64,000 nt of DNA from Luteimonas sp. RC10 (GTDB lineage Bacteria; Pseudomonadota; Gammaproteobacteria; Xanthomonadales; Xanthomonadaceae), in assembly GCF_014192745.1 (NCBI RefSeq), contig NZ_JACHYJ010000003.1, positions 186,001-250,000 on the forward strand, in the 5' to 3' direction. The notes under the pieces are model-generated. The model had not been told where the DNA came from. It ran no database searches and saw only the letters and a list, made by a program, of their open reading frames with translations. Positions 52,668-62,161 of the stretch are shown here, in pieces. Position 1 is the stretch's first letter; every line of letters starts with the position of its first letter. The position numbers were made by a program, and so were the translations under genes.

Positions 52668-53306
52668 TCAATCCATCAAGTAGATCTCGACGCGCTCCTT
52701 GTGGGCGCCGATGTTGTTGCGCTTGAGCCGGATCCGCCCGACTTCGGCCGTGCTGCGCAGATGCGTACCGCCACAGGGCACCTGGGCAAAGCCTGCGATG
52801 GACCAGCAGCGACGCAGACGCGCCGCATCGGTGAACCGGCTTTCGATCGGCAGGTCGGCGGCAACCAGTTGCGCCACGTCCCGCTCGATCTCGGGAAAGT
52901 GGCGGCTGATGTTGCCCTGGAAGGCAAAGTCGATCCGTGCCTTGCTCTGGCCGATGTGGGCGCCGACCTTCTCCATGGCCGGAAACTTCTTGTAGAACAG
53001 TTCGAGCACGATCTCGGCGGCGAAATGCAGCCGCATCAGCGCGTAGCGGCGTGGCCAGTCGATCGCCACGGCGACCTGGTCGCCGACTGAAAAATCCGGC
53101 TCGGCGGCGAGGCGATAGACGATCCGGTCGTCGACGATGCGCGCCTGTTCGACCTCGATGCCGCCGATGGTGCCCCGGTCCGACTCCTGGCCGCCGGATT
53201 CGGCGAAGAAGATCGTCGGGCTGATCACCACCTCGCGTCCGTCGATGGCGAGCACCTCGGCATCCAGGTTGGCGAGGTACGGGGTACTCCAGAACGCACG
53301 TTCCAT
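52668..53306 (-). CDS. AlaX-like alanyl-tRNA editing protein
   Basis: A 212-residue free-standing relative of the AlaRS/ThrRS editing domain, which removes Ser or Gly mischarged on tRNA-Ala. The N-terminal part has FFAESGGQESDRGTIGG. The zinc site has Cys178 and His182 in CGGTH, but the first HxxxH motif reads His94-Phe-Ala-Ala-Glu98, so one His is Glu. Glu can still ligate zinc, so activity is possible. ATG 53306 starts the conserved part, and a longer frame upstream is Arg-rich. It stands alone between the S4 gene and a DUF4019 gene. Confidence 0.8.
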   Translation of the reverse strand: MERAFWSTPYLANLDAEVLAIDGREVVISPTIFFAESGGQESDRGTIGGIEVEQARIVDDRIVYRLAAEPDFSVGDQVAVAIDWPRRYALMRLHFAAEIVLELFYKKFPAMEKVGAHIGQSKARIDFAFQGNISRHFPEIERDVAQLVAADLPIESRFTDAARLRRCWSIAGFAQVPCGGTHLRSTAEVGRIRLKRNNIGAHKERVEIYLMD

Positions 53307-53564
53307 AGCGCTCACAGCCTTGTCACTGGGTCGAGTCAGATCTTGGATCGGAGCAGCGAAGAGGCCGAACGCACACCGTCGGCCACAGCGACCAGGCGGG
53401 CGCAACGTCACTGCGGATCGACGCGCCACCGGGCGGTGCGAGCTGGGACAGGCGCGGGTACCGAACGGCGGCGCGCGACCGCCGACGGCCTTCGATCGCG
53501 CCGTCGGCGAGCAAGCGGGCGCCGCGTTTCAAGCAGCCGCCCGCCTCATCGCGGGTCGGGGGCT

Positions 53565-54077
53565 TCAGCGCACGCTGTAGCCCGACACGCGCCAGGTGCG
53601 GTCATCGTCGAAGCGGAACGACACCAGTTCGCGGATCGGCTGCGCATGGTTGGCGAACTTCGTCGGCGAGGCGACGTTGAGATAGATCCCTTCGGGCACG
53701 GACTCGCCGGCACCGAACCTCGACCGGCTCACCACCGGACGGTCGCGCGAGGCCGGTGCGCCCAGCCGGCTGCGATCGGCGGCAACCTGGCGCACGAAGT
53801 CCTCGCGCGAGACCAGACCCTTCATCGTCGCCGAGGCGCCGTCCCAGACCTCGCCGGCGCGGTTGGCATCGATCATCTGCATGATCTGCAGCGCGGCGGC
53901 GCTGATTTCGGCATCCTGCCGCGCGATCTGCGCCTGCTGCTCGGCGGTGAGCGCCGGCTGCTGCGCGGGCTGTTGCGCCGCTGCCGGCTGCGCCGCCGGG
54001 GCGGGCTGCTGGGCATGGGCGGCGGACACGGCCGCGGCGAGCATGGCGATCGACAGGGACAGGCGCAGCTTGTTCAT
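53565..54077 (-). CDS. Secreted DUF4019 protein
   Basis: 170 residues. The signal peptide (about 1-22, ending SAAHAQ) is followed by a Pro/Ala/Gln-rich linker (about 24-45) and a DUF4019 domain. That domain runs from MQMIDANRAGEVWDGASATM through VVSRSRFGAGESVPEGIYLN to the C-terminal FRFDDDRTWRVSGYSVR. The family is periplasmic with no known activity; the fold resembles small NTF2/cystatin-like sensors. GGAG lies ten bases before ATG 54077. It is divergent from the DUF2207 gene. Confidence 0.75.
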   Translation of the reverse strand: MNKLRLSLSIAMLAAAVSAAHAQQPAPAAQPAAAQQPAQQPALTAEQQAQIARQDAEISAAALQIMQMIDANRAGEVWDGASATMKGLVSREDFVRQVAADRSRLGAPASRDRPVVSRSRFGAGESVPEGIYLNVASPTKFANHAQPIRELVSFRFDDDRTWRVSGYSVR

Positions 54078-54243
54078 GGGCGTGACGCTCCAGGCGGCAG
54101 ACGGGTCGAAGGGCTCGAGTGTACGCCTCGGACCGGGGCCGGCAACTGGGCGGGGCGACGCCCGGCGCGGGTATGCTCGGGGTTTGACCACCCGGCCCGC
54201 CATGCCCTGCAGCCCCCGCCGACCGTGCCCTGCCGACGACCCG

Positions 54244-56055
54244 ATGCCGCCTGTCCGCGCGCATCGGGACGCGACCTGCGCCGGCGACCGGACGGTGGGA
54301 TCTGCGCGGCGATGGGCACGGCCTGCCACTGGCCCACGCAGGCGCAAACGGGGCTGGGCGCTGCGATGGCAACTGCTGGCGTGGTTGCTCGCGGTGCCGA
54401 CGGCCTGGGCGCAGGAGCGCATCCTGTCCGACGACATCGAGGTCCGGGTCCTCGCCGATGGCCGTCTCGACGTCACCGAACGCATCGCGATCCGTGCCGA
54501 AGGCCGGATCTTCCGCCACGGCATCGTGCGCGACATTCCGGTCCGCTACCGCGATCCGACGGGCACCCGCGTCGTCGTCGACCTGGACGTGTACGAGGTG
54601 CTGCGCGACGGCCGACCGGCGCCCTGGACGGCCGAGCGCAGCGGCAACCGCATGCGCGTACGCGTCGGCGATGCCCGCCGCCTGCCGACCCCATCCACGC
54701 CGGTCTACACCCTGCGCTACCGGACCACGCGCCAACTCGGCTTCTTCGACGATCACGACGCGGTGTATCTGCCGGCGTTCGCGCCTGCCCGGGATGTGGA
54801 GATCGCGCGCGGCAGCATCGCCATCGCGCTGCCGGACGCGGTGCCGGTCGAGACGCTGCATGCCGATGGCGCCACTGGCACCGTGGACGCACCGGGCCGG
54901 GACTTCCACCTGGCACTGTCGGCTGCCGGGACCACGCGCTGGACGCTGGCGCGGCCACTGCCGCCGGAGGCGGGCTGGACGGTCTCACTGGCCTTTCCCA
55001 AGGGCCTGATCGCGCCGCCCAGCCGGCAGCAGCGCCTGGCCTGGTGGCTGCACGATCACCGCGGCCCGCTGGTCGCGCTCGCCGGACTGGTCGCCCTGCT
55101 CGTGCTGTACGTCCTGCAAAGACGCCGGCACCGCCAGGGCCATGCCCGCGACGACACGACGCTGCGCGATGTGCCCCCACCGGGGTTCTCGCCGGGCGGG
55201 CTGCGCTACCTGCTGCGCATGCGCTACGACGCGCGCTGTCTGTCGTCGGACCTGCTGGCCGCCGCGGTCGACGACCATGTCCACCTGCTGCGCGAGCGCA
55301 CGAGCGAAGGCATGCAATGGCGCGTGCTGCGCACCCGCCCCGGCGCGCATCGCCTGCCCACCCTGGAGCAGCGCGCGCTGCTGACCGCACTGCTGCCCGG
55401 CCCCGGCACGCAGGACGCGGTCGTGCTCGCGCCGGCGCAGGCCGAGGCCGTCGTTGCGACCTGGCGGGCCCATGAGCGCGCGCTGCGCCGCCGCTTCCAG
55501 CCGGCGTTGTTCGGCGTCCGGGGCGGCGGCCTGCTGGCAGCGCTCGCGATCGCCCTGCTTTCAGGGGCGACCGCGCTGTGGCTGTCCGCCGAGGCCGGCC
55601 TCTGGGCGCCGACGCTCGCAATCGTCGCGGCGATGGGCCTGATCCTGGTCGCCTGCGCAATCCGGGCGCGCTCGCTCACGGCCGAGGGCGAGCGCCTGCT
55701 CGCGCACATCCAGGGCCTGCGCCGCTATCTGGCCGGCGACCCCGGAACGTTGGGGGGCGAGGCTGCGCCGCCGCCACTCGATGTCCACCACTACGAGCAC
55801 CTGTTGCCCTACGCCGTCGCGCTCGACGTCGAGGCGGCCTGGACCCGCCGGTTCGTCGCAGCGGCCGGGCCTGCGGCCGCGAGCGCGTCGGTCGCCGGTC
55901 TGCCCTGGTACCGCGGCGTGACCGTCACCGACCTAGAGCGCTTCTGCCGCTCCGTGGGCCAGGGCCTGGCGCGGCGCATCGTCGCTGCGCGCAGGCGCGG
56001 CGCGCGCCGGACCAAGCGGCGTCGCCGTGATGCCAAGGACGACGCAACGCGTTGA
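54244..56055 (+). CDS. DUF2207 membrane protein
   Basis: About 603 residues. A signal-like segment (WQLLAWLLAVPTAWA) precedes a DUF2207 extracytoplasmic region (SDDIEVRVLADGRLDVTERI, GIVRDIPVRYRDP). A membrane span follows at about 280-296 (PLVALAGLVALLVLYVL), then a cytoplasmic part, two more spans at about 430-475, and a very basic tail (ARRRGARRTKRRRRDAK). Function is unknown; the family is widespread in bacterial inner membranes. The start is uncertain: ATG 54244, ATG 54202 and GTG 54295 are all in frame. The Arg-rich leader before the hydrophobic core suits a shorter start such as GTG 54295. Confidence 0.72.
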   Translation: MPPVRAHRDATCAGDRTVGSARRWARPATGPRRRKRGWALRWQLLAWLLAVPTAWAQERILSDDIEVRVLADGRLDVTERIAIRAEGRIFRHGIVRDIPVRYRDPTGTRVVVDLDVYEVLRDGRPAPWTAERSGNRMRVRVGDARRLPTPSTPVYTLRYRTTRQLGFFDDHDAVYLPAFAPARDVEIARGSIAIALPDAVPVETLHADGATGTVDAPGRDFHLALSAAGTTRWTLARPLPPEAGWTVSLAFPKGLIAPPSRQQRLAWWLHDHRGPLVALAGLVALLVLYVLQRRRHRQGHARDDTTLRDVPPPGFSPGGLRYLLRMRYDARCLSSDLLAAAVDDHVHLLRERTSEGMQWRVLRTRPGAHRLPTLEQRALLTALLPGPGTQDAVVLAPAQAEAVVATWRAHERALRRRFQPALFGVRGGGLLAALAIALLSGATALWLSAEAGLWAPTLAIVAAMGLILVACAIRARSLTAEGERLLAHIQGLRRYLAGDPGTLGGEAAPPPLDVHHYEHLLPYAVALDVEAAWTRRFVAAAGPAAASASVAGLPWYRGVTVTDLERFCRSVGQGLARRIVAARRRGARRTKRRRRDAKDDATR

Positions 56056-56115
56056 GCGCAGCGGCGCCTGCCGGCCGCGCGTCCGACGCAGGGAAAGCGC
56101 GCCCCGGCCACCGGT

Positions 56116-56571
56116 TCACGGTTCGAGATACGGCGCCCCAGGGCCGCGCGCGCCGGCGACATCACCCGGGTTGCGCAATGGACAGTCGCGCAGCGACAGG
56201 CATCCGCAGCCGATGCAGCCATCGAGCTGGTCGCGCAATCGCGTGAGCTGGGCGATGCGGGCATCGAGGTCGGCCCGCCAGTGCCGCGACAGGCGCGCCC
56301 AGTCGGCCTGGGTCGGCGTCCGCCCATCGGGCAGGGTCGCCAGTGCCTCGCCGATCGCGGCCAGCGGGATCCCGGCCCGCTGCGCGACCCGGATCACCGC
56401 CACCCGCCGCAACGCGTCGCGCCGATAACGGCGCTGGTTGCCAGCATTGCGCGAGCTGCACAGCAAGCCCTGGCGTTCGTAGAAATGCAGCGCCGAGACG
56501 GCCACACCGCTGCGCGCGGCCAGTTCGCCGACCGACAGCGTCTCGTGCGTCCCCATCCTGTCCTGTCCCAT
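56116..56571 (-). CDS. soxR: Redox-sensitive MerR-type activator SoxR
   Basis: 151 residues (154 in E. coli). The MerR helix-turn-helix is [20 protein letters not shown], followed by the dimer helix and the [2Fe-2S] cysteines Cys119, Cys122, Cys124 and Cys130 ([12 protein letters not shown]). SoxR senses redox-cycling compounds or superoxide through cluster oxidation and activates transcription by untwisting a 19-bp-spacer promoter. Exactly such a promoter lies in the intergenic gap facing the quinone reductase gene. ATG 56571 is followed by a second candidate at 56556. Confidence 0.95.
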   Translation of the reverse strand: MGQDRMGTHETLSVGELAARSGVAVSALHFYERQGLLCSSRNAGNQRRYRRDALRRVAVIRVAQRAGIPLAAIGEALATLPDGRTPTQADWARLSRHWRADLDARIAQLTRLRDQLDGCIGCGCLSLRDCPLRNPGDVAGARGPGAPYLEP

Positions 56572-56583
56572 CGCCTCGCCCTC

Positions 56584-56614
56584 TTGACCTCAACATTTGT
56601 TGAGGTTTTACCCT
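56584..56614 (+). promoter_or_regulatory. SoxR-controlled promoter with 19-bp spacer
   Basis: The SoxR box CCTCAACATTTGTTGAGG (56588-56605) is an 18-bp palindrome close to the E. coli soxS site. The -35 TTGACC (56584-56589) and -10 TACCCT (56609-56614) are separated by 19 bp, the overlong spacer typical of MerR-family targets. It points to the quinone reductase 37 bp downstream and lies 13 bp from the soxR start, which allows autocontrol. Confidence 0.9.
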
Positions 56615-56650
56615 GCCCGGCATCGCCCCCGCAATCCGACAGGAGCCCGC

Positions 56651-57679
56651 ATGACACTCGAGACTCTCGCCTCGCCCTCGATCCAAGGTTCGCTCTGCGC
56701 CTGGTCGCCGGCCCAAGCCGAGCAGGAGACGATGCAGGCAATCGCCTGCGCACCGGGCCCGCGCGGCAGTTGGATGCCGGTGGAGACGCCGATTCCATTG
56801 CCCGGACCCGACCAGGTGCTGATCCGCGTGCTGTCGGCAGGCTTCGGCCACTGGGACATCCTCGAACGCGACGGCCACCTGCCCGGTGCCAAATTGCGAA
56901 CACCTGGGCCCTGGATCGGCGGCGCGGAAGGCGCCGGGACCGTGGTCGAGGTCGGCACGGGCGTGCAACGGCTACGCGAGGGCGATCGGGTCTGCGGCCT
57001 GGCGCTGCCGGGCGCCCCGCGCCACGGCTTCCACGCCCAGTTCGCACTCGTCGATGCCGACCGTGTCTGGCGCATTCCCGCGCGCCTGCCGCTGCCACAT
57101 GCCGCCGCCCTGCCGGTCGATGGCGGCCTGGCGATGCACGCCGTCGCCCAGGTCCTGGGTCTGGGCGCTGGCGACACCTTGGTGCTGCTGGGCGCCAGCG
57201 GCGGCATCGGGCACATGGCGCTGCAGTTTGCCCGCCAACGCGGCGCGCGGGTGCTGGCGGTGGTCTCCGGCGCCGATGGCATCGCGCTGGCCGAGCGGCT
57301 CGGCGCGGACATGGCGATCGATGGCCGGCGCCACGACCTCGCTGCGGCGCTGCGCATCTTCGCCCCCGAGCGCCCGACCGCGGCCTTGCTGACCGCGAGC
57401 GATGCCGCACTGGCCCGGCGGGTGGTCGATGCCCTGCAGCCCGGCGGCCGGATCGCCTGGCCGCATGGTGTGACGCCGCCGCCGGCGCGCGCGGACATCG
57501 CCGCGACCGGCTTCGGCGCGCATGCCGGCGCGACTTCAGTGCAGGCGGCCTGCCGCGCGATCGAGCGCGGGCCATTCCATCTGCACGTCGGCGCCCGCCT
57601 GCCGCTGTCGCGGATCGCCGATGCCGAGCGTGCACTCAACGCCCATCACCTGGGCCGTGTCGTGCTCGACATTCCCTAG
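56651..57679 (+). CDS. NADPH:quinone reductase-like MDR oxidoreductase (SoxR target)
   Basis: 342 residues of the zinc-free quinone oxidoreductase branch of the MDR superfamily. The N-terminal GroES-like domain has IPLPGPDQVLIRVLSAGFGH and GAEGAGTVVEVGTG. The Rossmann domain has LVLLGASGGIGHMALQFARQ for NADPH. The Cys/His ligands of zinc alcohol dehydrogenases are absent. It probably reduces quinones or reactive carbonyls by NADPH. AGGAG lies six bases before ATG 56651, and a SoxR-type promoter is just upstream, so induction by redox-cycling agents is expected. Confidence 0.87.
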   Translation: MTLETLASPSIQGSLCAWSPAQAEQETMQAIACAPGPRGSWMPVETPIPLPGPDQVLIRVLSAGFGHWDILERDGHLPGAKLRTPGPWIGGAEGAGTVVEVGTGVQRLREGDRVCGLALPGAPRHGFHAQFALVDADRVWRIPARLPLPHAAALPVDGGLAMHAVAQVLGLGAGDTLVLLGASGGIGHMALQFARQRGARVLAVVSGADGIALAERLGADMAIDGRRHDLAAALRIFAPERPTAALLTASDAALARRVVDALQPGGRIAWPHGVTPPPARADIAATGFGAHAGATSVQAACRAIERGPFHLHVGARLPLSRIADAERALNAHHLGRVVLDIP

Positions 57680-57815
57680 CGGCGCGCCCGGGCCGCCGCG
57701 CACCGGCTGAACGCAAGCAGCCGCGTGCGCCGCGACAGCCGCAGGCGCATCGCCGACAATGCCCCTCTCCCCCGACGACGCCCCGCGCGCGCTCGCGCGC
57801 CGCACTGGATCGCCC

Positions 57816-59654
57816 ATGCTCCGCTGGTTCGAAAACCGCATCGCCCCGTTCCCGTCCGCCCCGCCCGAACAGCCGCCACGCACGCTGTTCGCGTTCTGCA
57901 TGCACTACGTGCGCGGCAGCGGCCGCTGGCTGCTGCTGATGGCGCTGTTCACCGCGGCCATCGCCATCGCCGAGGTCGTGCTCTACGCCTACGTCGGCTC
58001 GCTGGTCGATCGCCTGGCCGCCCACACGCCGGCCTCGTTCCTCGATGCCGAGGGCGGCCGGCTCGCGGCGATGGCGGTACTGGTGCTCATCGGCCTGCCG
58101 GTGATGACGCTGTTCAGCTCGCTGATCATCCACCAGACACTGCTCGGCAACTTCCCGATGCGGATCCGCTGGAACGTGCATCGCTACCTGCTGCGGCAGT
58201 CGATGACCTACTTCCAGGAAGAGTTCGCCGGCCGCATCGCGACCAAGCTGATGCAGACCTCGCTGGCGGTACGCGAGACGGTCATCAAGCTGCTGGATGT
58301 CGGCAACTACGTGCTGGTCTACCTGACCGGCGCGCTGGTGGTCGCCGCTTCGGCCGATTGGCGGATGATGCTGCCGTTCCTGGGCTGGGTGCTGTGCTAC
58401 GCAGCGCTGATGCGCGTCTTCGTGCCGCGGCTGAGCAAGATCTCCGAAAAGCAGGCCGATGCGCGCGCGGTAATGACCGGGCGCATCGTCGACAGCTACA
58501 CCAACATCGCCACGGTCAAGCTGTTCTCGCATTCCTCGCGCGAGCAGTCCTACGCCTACGAGGCGATGGATGGCTTCCTCGACACCGTGCATCGGCAGAT
58601 GCGCCTGGTGACGATCATCAACGTCTGCAACTACGTGCTCAACATGCTGCTGGTCGCCTCGGTCGGCGGGCTCGGCCTGTGGCTGTGGCATGGCGGTGCG
58701 ATCAGCACCGGCGCGATCGCAGTGGCGATCGCACTGGCGCTGCGCATGCTGGGCATGTCGCAATGGATCATGTGGGAGCTTTCGGCGCTGTTCGAGAACA
58801 TCGGCACGGTGCGCGACGGCATCAACTCGATCTCGCTGGCGCCCACCGTCGACGATGCGCCGGCCGCGCAGGTGCTGCCGCCGGTGCGCGGCGACATCCG
58901 CTTCGAGGGCGTCGACTTCCACTACGGCCAGGCCGAGCGCAGCGTCATCGAAGGCCTGGACCTGCACGTGCGACCCGGCGAGAAGATCGGCCTGGTCGGA
59001 CGCTCGGGCGCGGGCAAGTCGACCCTGGTCAACCTGTTGCTGCGCTTCTATGACCGTGAGGCCGGGACGATCCGCATCGACGGCGTCGACATCGCCACCG
59101 TCACCCAGGATTCGCTGCGCGCGCAGATCGGCATGGTGACCCAGGACACCTCGCTGCTGCACCGCTCGGTGCGCGAGAACATCCTCTACGGTCGCCCGGA
59201 CGCGAGCGAGGCGGAGATGATCGAGGCCGCGCGGCGCGCCGAGGCGCACGAGTTCATCCTCGGCCTCAGCGATGCCAAGGGCCGCACCGGTTACGACGCC
59301 CAGGTCGGCGAACGCGGCGTCAAGCTGTCGGGCGGCCAGCGCCAGCGCATCGCGATCGCGCGCGTGTTGCTGAAGAACGCCCCGATCCTGGTCCTCGACG
59401 AGGCCACCTCGGCGCTCGACTCCGAGGCCGAGGCCGCGATCCAGGAGAACCTGTACCGGCTGATGGAAGGCAAGACGGTGATCGCGATCGCGCACCGACT
59501 GTCGACGATCGCGGCGATGGACCGGCTGATCGTCATGGAGCGTGGCCGGATCGTCGAACAGGGCACGCACGAGGCGCTGATCGCGGCCGACGGCATCTAC
59601 GCGCAGCTATGGCGGCGGCAGTCGGGCGGTTTCCTGCAGGACGACGCGCCCTGA
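57816..59654 (+). CDS. ABC exporter, fused membrane and ATPase domains
   Basis: 612 residues: a type IV ABC half-exporter with six membrane segments (about 25-320) and a C-terminal nucleotide-binding domain. Walker A is GRSGAGKST, the signature is [16 protein letters not shown], Walker B is [12 protein letters not shown] and the switch is IAHRLST. The substrate is unknown; lipid, peptide or drug export are all possible. ATG 57816 ([13 protein letters not shown]) is the likely start, since the in-frame ATG at 57759 adds a Pro/Arg-rich leader. It follows the SoxR-regulated gene on the same strand, but 136 bp separate them. Confidence 0.9.
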   Translation: MLRWFENRIAPFPSAPPEQPPRTLFAFCMHYVRGSGRWLLLMALFTAAIAIAEVVLYAYVGSLVDRLAAHTPASFLDAEGGRLAAMAVLVLIGLPVMTLFSSLIIHQTLLGNFPMRIRWNVHRYLLRQSMTYFQEEFAGRIATKLMQTSLAVRETVIKLLDVGNYVLVYLTGALVVAASADWRMMLPFLGWVLCYAALMRVFVPRLSKISEKQADARAVMTGRIVDSYTNIATVKLFSHSSREQSYAYEAMDGFLDTVHRQMRLVTIINVCNYVLNMLLVASVGGLGLWLWHGGAISTGAIAVAIALALRMLGMSQWIMWELSALFENIGTVRDGINSISLAPTVDDAPAAQVLPPVRGDIRFEGVDFHYGQAERSVIEGLDLHVRPGEKIGLVGRSGAGKSTLVNLLLRFYDREAGTIRIDGVDIATVTQDSLRAQIGMVTQDTSLLHRSVRENILYGRPDASEAEMIEAARRAEAHEFILGLSDAKGRTGYDAQVGERGVKLSGGQRQRIAIARVLLKNAPILVLDEATSALDSEAEAAIQENLYRLMEGKTVIAIAHRLSTIAAMDRLIVMERGRIVEQGTHEALIAADGIYAQLWRRQSGGFLQDDAP

Positions 59655-59685
59655 GTTCACGCCGCGACGGGCCCGTGCCCGTCGC

Positions 59686-60987
59686 TCAACCCGGCGTCGG
59701 CGCCGGGATCTCGGTGCGATCTGCGCCGTCCGTCGGCGCGGCCGCCTCGCTGTCGTCGGCCGAGGCCTCGGACGGCCGGGCGGGCGTGTCGCCGCCCTGG
59801 GCGGTCGGCGTGCGCGTATCGCGCGGCGCCGGCGCGGCGGGGGCCTGCTCGGCGGCGCGCCGGGCCGTCCCGGTGGGCACGCCAAGAATGCGCAGCCGGC
59901 TGGCGATGCCAGCGGCCGCGGTCATCTCCCCGACGAGGTCGAATTCCGACAGCGGGCTCTCCGACGGGCACTGCGCGTCCGGAAAGCCGAAGCGCCCGCG
60001 CAGTTCCAGGCCGCAGGCGGTCATCGCCTCGACGTCGCGGTCGGGTGCATTGCAGGTCGCGTCGAAGGCGCGGATGTAGGAGTCGCGGCGCGCAACGAAG
60101 TCCTGGCCGCACTTGCGCATCAGCCGCAGCCGGTCGAGATCGTCCTGCGCTGGATTCACCCCGTCCAGGCCATAGAGCTTGAGCTCTTCGGGAGTGAGGA
60201 TGCGCAGGCTGCGGTTGGGCACGGCCATCATCAGATCGGCGACCGCGACGGCGGCGCCGTTGCGCTCCAGGTAATCGCGCACCCGGCCGTAGACCGCCCG
60301 CAGTTCACGGTTGAGTTCGGCCCGCGTCGACGCGCTCGAGCTCATGCGGATGATCCGGTGGATGCCGACCCGCCCGCCGATCAGCCGGGTGTCGCCGCCG
60401 GCGAGCAGGAACACGCAGGAACTGTGGCAGGCCGCGCCTTCGCGCACCCAGATCGTCCAGCGCGACTCGGCGATCACGTCGCCGGCGCGGATCGCTTCTT
60501 CGACCATGCCGCCGCTCGAATCCAGATCGAGCACCCGCTTGTCGATCTTCAACTCGTCGGCGACCGCGGCCAGGCGCTGCATCAGCCGGGTGAAGTCCTG
60601 GGTCACACGGCCCTTGAAGCGCAGCCGGAACACCCCGCGCTCGGCGCACGGCGCCATCGCCTCGCGCAGCGCTGCGCGGTCGAACGCCTTGAGCACATCG
60701 CCGTCGCCGGCATTGGCATAGTCCAGTTCGCAGCTCAGCGACGCGGTCGCACCCTCGAGCGTCATCGGCGACCAGTCGACCTCGGCCGGATTGGCGGTTT
60801 CGGCAGGCAGTGGCGCCACCTCGGGCAGGTCCTCGGTTGCGAGCGGCGCGGTACTGACCGCGCCGCCCTCCTCCGGACTGGACACCTCGACGGTCTCCAC
60901 CGCCTGGTCGACGGGCGCAGGCGCGCGCTGGCAGCCGACCACGGCCAGGCACAGGATCAACGGCAGGCACGAACGCCAGGACGACAT
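59686..60987 (-). CDS. ClpP/crotonase-like predicted lipoprotein (COG3904-type)
   Basis: 433 residues. A lipobox (LAVVGC, Cys19) predicts a lipoprotein. An acidic, Pro-rich linker (about 25-70) leads to a ClpP-like fold: [19 protein letters not shown] near 155, then [20 protein letters not shown] near 182-200 with a likely nucleophile Ser and a VGIHRII motif carrying His. The C-terminal roughly 70 residues are low-complexity Ala/Pro/Glu. The layout resembles COG3904 predicted periplasmic proteases of unknown substrate. It is on the minus strand, convergent with the ABC exporter and unrelated to it by overlap. Confidence 0.65.
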   Translation of the reverse strand: MSSWRSCLPLILCLAVVGCQRAPAPVDQAVETVEVSSPEEGGAVSTAPLATEDLPEVAPLPAETANPAEVDWSPMTLEGATASLSCELDYANAGDGDVLKAFDRAALREAMAPCAERGVFRLRFKGRVTQDFTRLMQRLAAVADELKIDKRVLDLDSSGGMVEEAIRAGDVIAESRWTIWVREGAACHSSCVFLLAGGDTRLIGGRVGIHRIIRMSSSASTRAELNRELRAVYGRVRDYLERNGAAVAVADLMMAVPNRSLRILTPEELKLYGLDGVNPAQDDLDRLRLMRKCGQDFVARRDSYIRAFDATCNAPDRDVEAMTACGLELRGRFGFPDAQCPSESPLSEFDLVGEMTAAAGIASRLRILGVPTGTARRAAEQAPAAPAPRDTRTPTAQGGDTPARPSEASADDSEAAAPTDGADRTEIPAPTPG

Positions 60988-61103
60988 GGACGCAACGGAC
61001 TCCGGCTAGGGGACGCGAAATGATCCGTCCAGTGTAGGGACTTGGCCGACGACCGTCCGAATGCGATGTGAATGCAACCGGAGCACCGGCGCCCAGGGCA
61101 CGC

Positions 61104-62099
61104 TCAGCGGGCCAGCCGCGGCAGCAGCGCCGCGTGGAACTGCTCGGGCGCCTCGACCTGCGGCGAGTGCCCCAGTGCCGGAAACTCGACCAGTTCGGCA
61201 TCGGGAATGACCTGGGCCGCGCGCCGACCGAGCGCCGGGTAGTCGCCCAGCCGCGCGGCGATCTGCGGCGGCGCGCGTTGGGCGCCCGGCGCGGTCCGGT
61301 CCTTGCCGCCGATCATCAACAGCGTCGGCACGCGCAGCGTCGCGAACTCGTGCACCACCGGCTGCGTGAACAGCATCTCCGAGGTCTGGGCCTGGTTCCA
61401 GGCCACGATCTCGCCGTCGGGGCCGGCGTAGAGGCCGGCCAGCATCTCGACCCAGCGGTCATAGCGCGGGTCCCAGTGGCCGTCGTAATAGAACTTGCGC
61501 TGATAGGCGCGGATGCTCTCGGCGGTGGTCCTGCGCTCGCCTTCCATCAACTGATCGACGGTCGCGTACGGCACGCCCTCGGCCTGCCAGTCCTCGAGCC
61601 CGATCGGATTGACCAGCACCAGCTGCGCGACCGCATCGGGATACTGCAGCGCGTAGCGGGTCGCCAGCATGCCGCCCATGGAATGGCCGATCAGCACCGG
61701 GCGCTCGACGCCCAGTGCCTGCAGCAGCCCGTGGGTGTTGGCGGCGAGCTGGGCGAACGAGAACTGGTAGCCGCGCGGCTTGCTCGATGCGCAGAACCCG
61801 ATCTGGTCGGGCGCGACGACTCGCCAGCCGTCGGCGACCAGCACCGCGATCGTGTCTTCCCAGGTCGCGGCGCAGAAGTTCTTGCCGTGCAGCAGCACGG
61901 CCGTGCGACCGTTGCCCGAGCCCGCCGGCCGCACGTCCAGGTAGGCCATCGACAGCGCCTGGCCCTGGGAGGTCAGCGCATGCGCCTGGCGTGGATACGG
62001 GGACTCCAAGCCCTGCAACTCGCCGCCGTCGGACGATGCGCAGGCCGACCCGGCCGACAATGCGGCGAGCAACAGGACGAGCGAACACAGGCGCGGCAT
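61104..62099 (-). CDS. Secreted or lipid-anchored alpha/beta hydrolase
   Basis: 331 residues. The signal region is LCSLVLLLAALSAGSACASS; the Cys after GSA could be a lipobox. A canonical alpha/beta hydrolase follows: VLLHGKNFCAATWEDTIAVL (oxyanion region), VLIGHSMGGMLATRYAL with nucleophile Ser, the acid region LMIGGKDRTAPG and FPALGHSPQVEAPEQFH with the catalytic His. The substrate is unknown; esterase or haloperoxidase-like activity is typical. ATG 62099 is chosen because it starts the signal peptide. It lies 62 bp after the methyltransferase gene and on the same strand. Confidence 0.85.
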   Translation of the reverse strand: MPRLCSLVLLLAALSAGSACASSDGGELQGLESPYPRQAHALTSQGQALSMAYLDVRPAGSGNGRTAVLLHGKNFCAATWEDTIAVLVADGWRVVAPDQIGFCASSKPRGYQFSFAQLAANTHGLLQALGVERPVLIGHSMGGMLATRYALQYPDAVAQLVLVNPIGLEDWQAEGVPYATVDQLMEGERRTTAESIRAYQRKFYYDGHWDPRYDRWVEMLAGLYAGPDGEIVAWNQAQTSEMLFTQPVVHEFATLRVPTLLMIGGKDRTAPGAQRAPPQIAARLGDYPALGRRAAQVIPDAELVEFPALGHSPQVEAPEQFHAALLPRLAR

Positions 62100-62161
62100 G
62101 GGAAACCTCGTACGGGCGTGTGTCGACGATGATGCCACCGGCTGCCGGCAGTGCGACCGGC

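Noticed and set aside
54078-54243. Small gene between DUF4019 and DUF2207
   Set aside because: Frames here are short, Arg-rich and continuous with shadows of the flanking genes. No ribosome site or start stands out.
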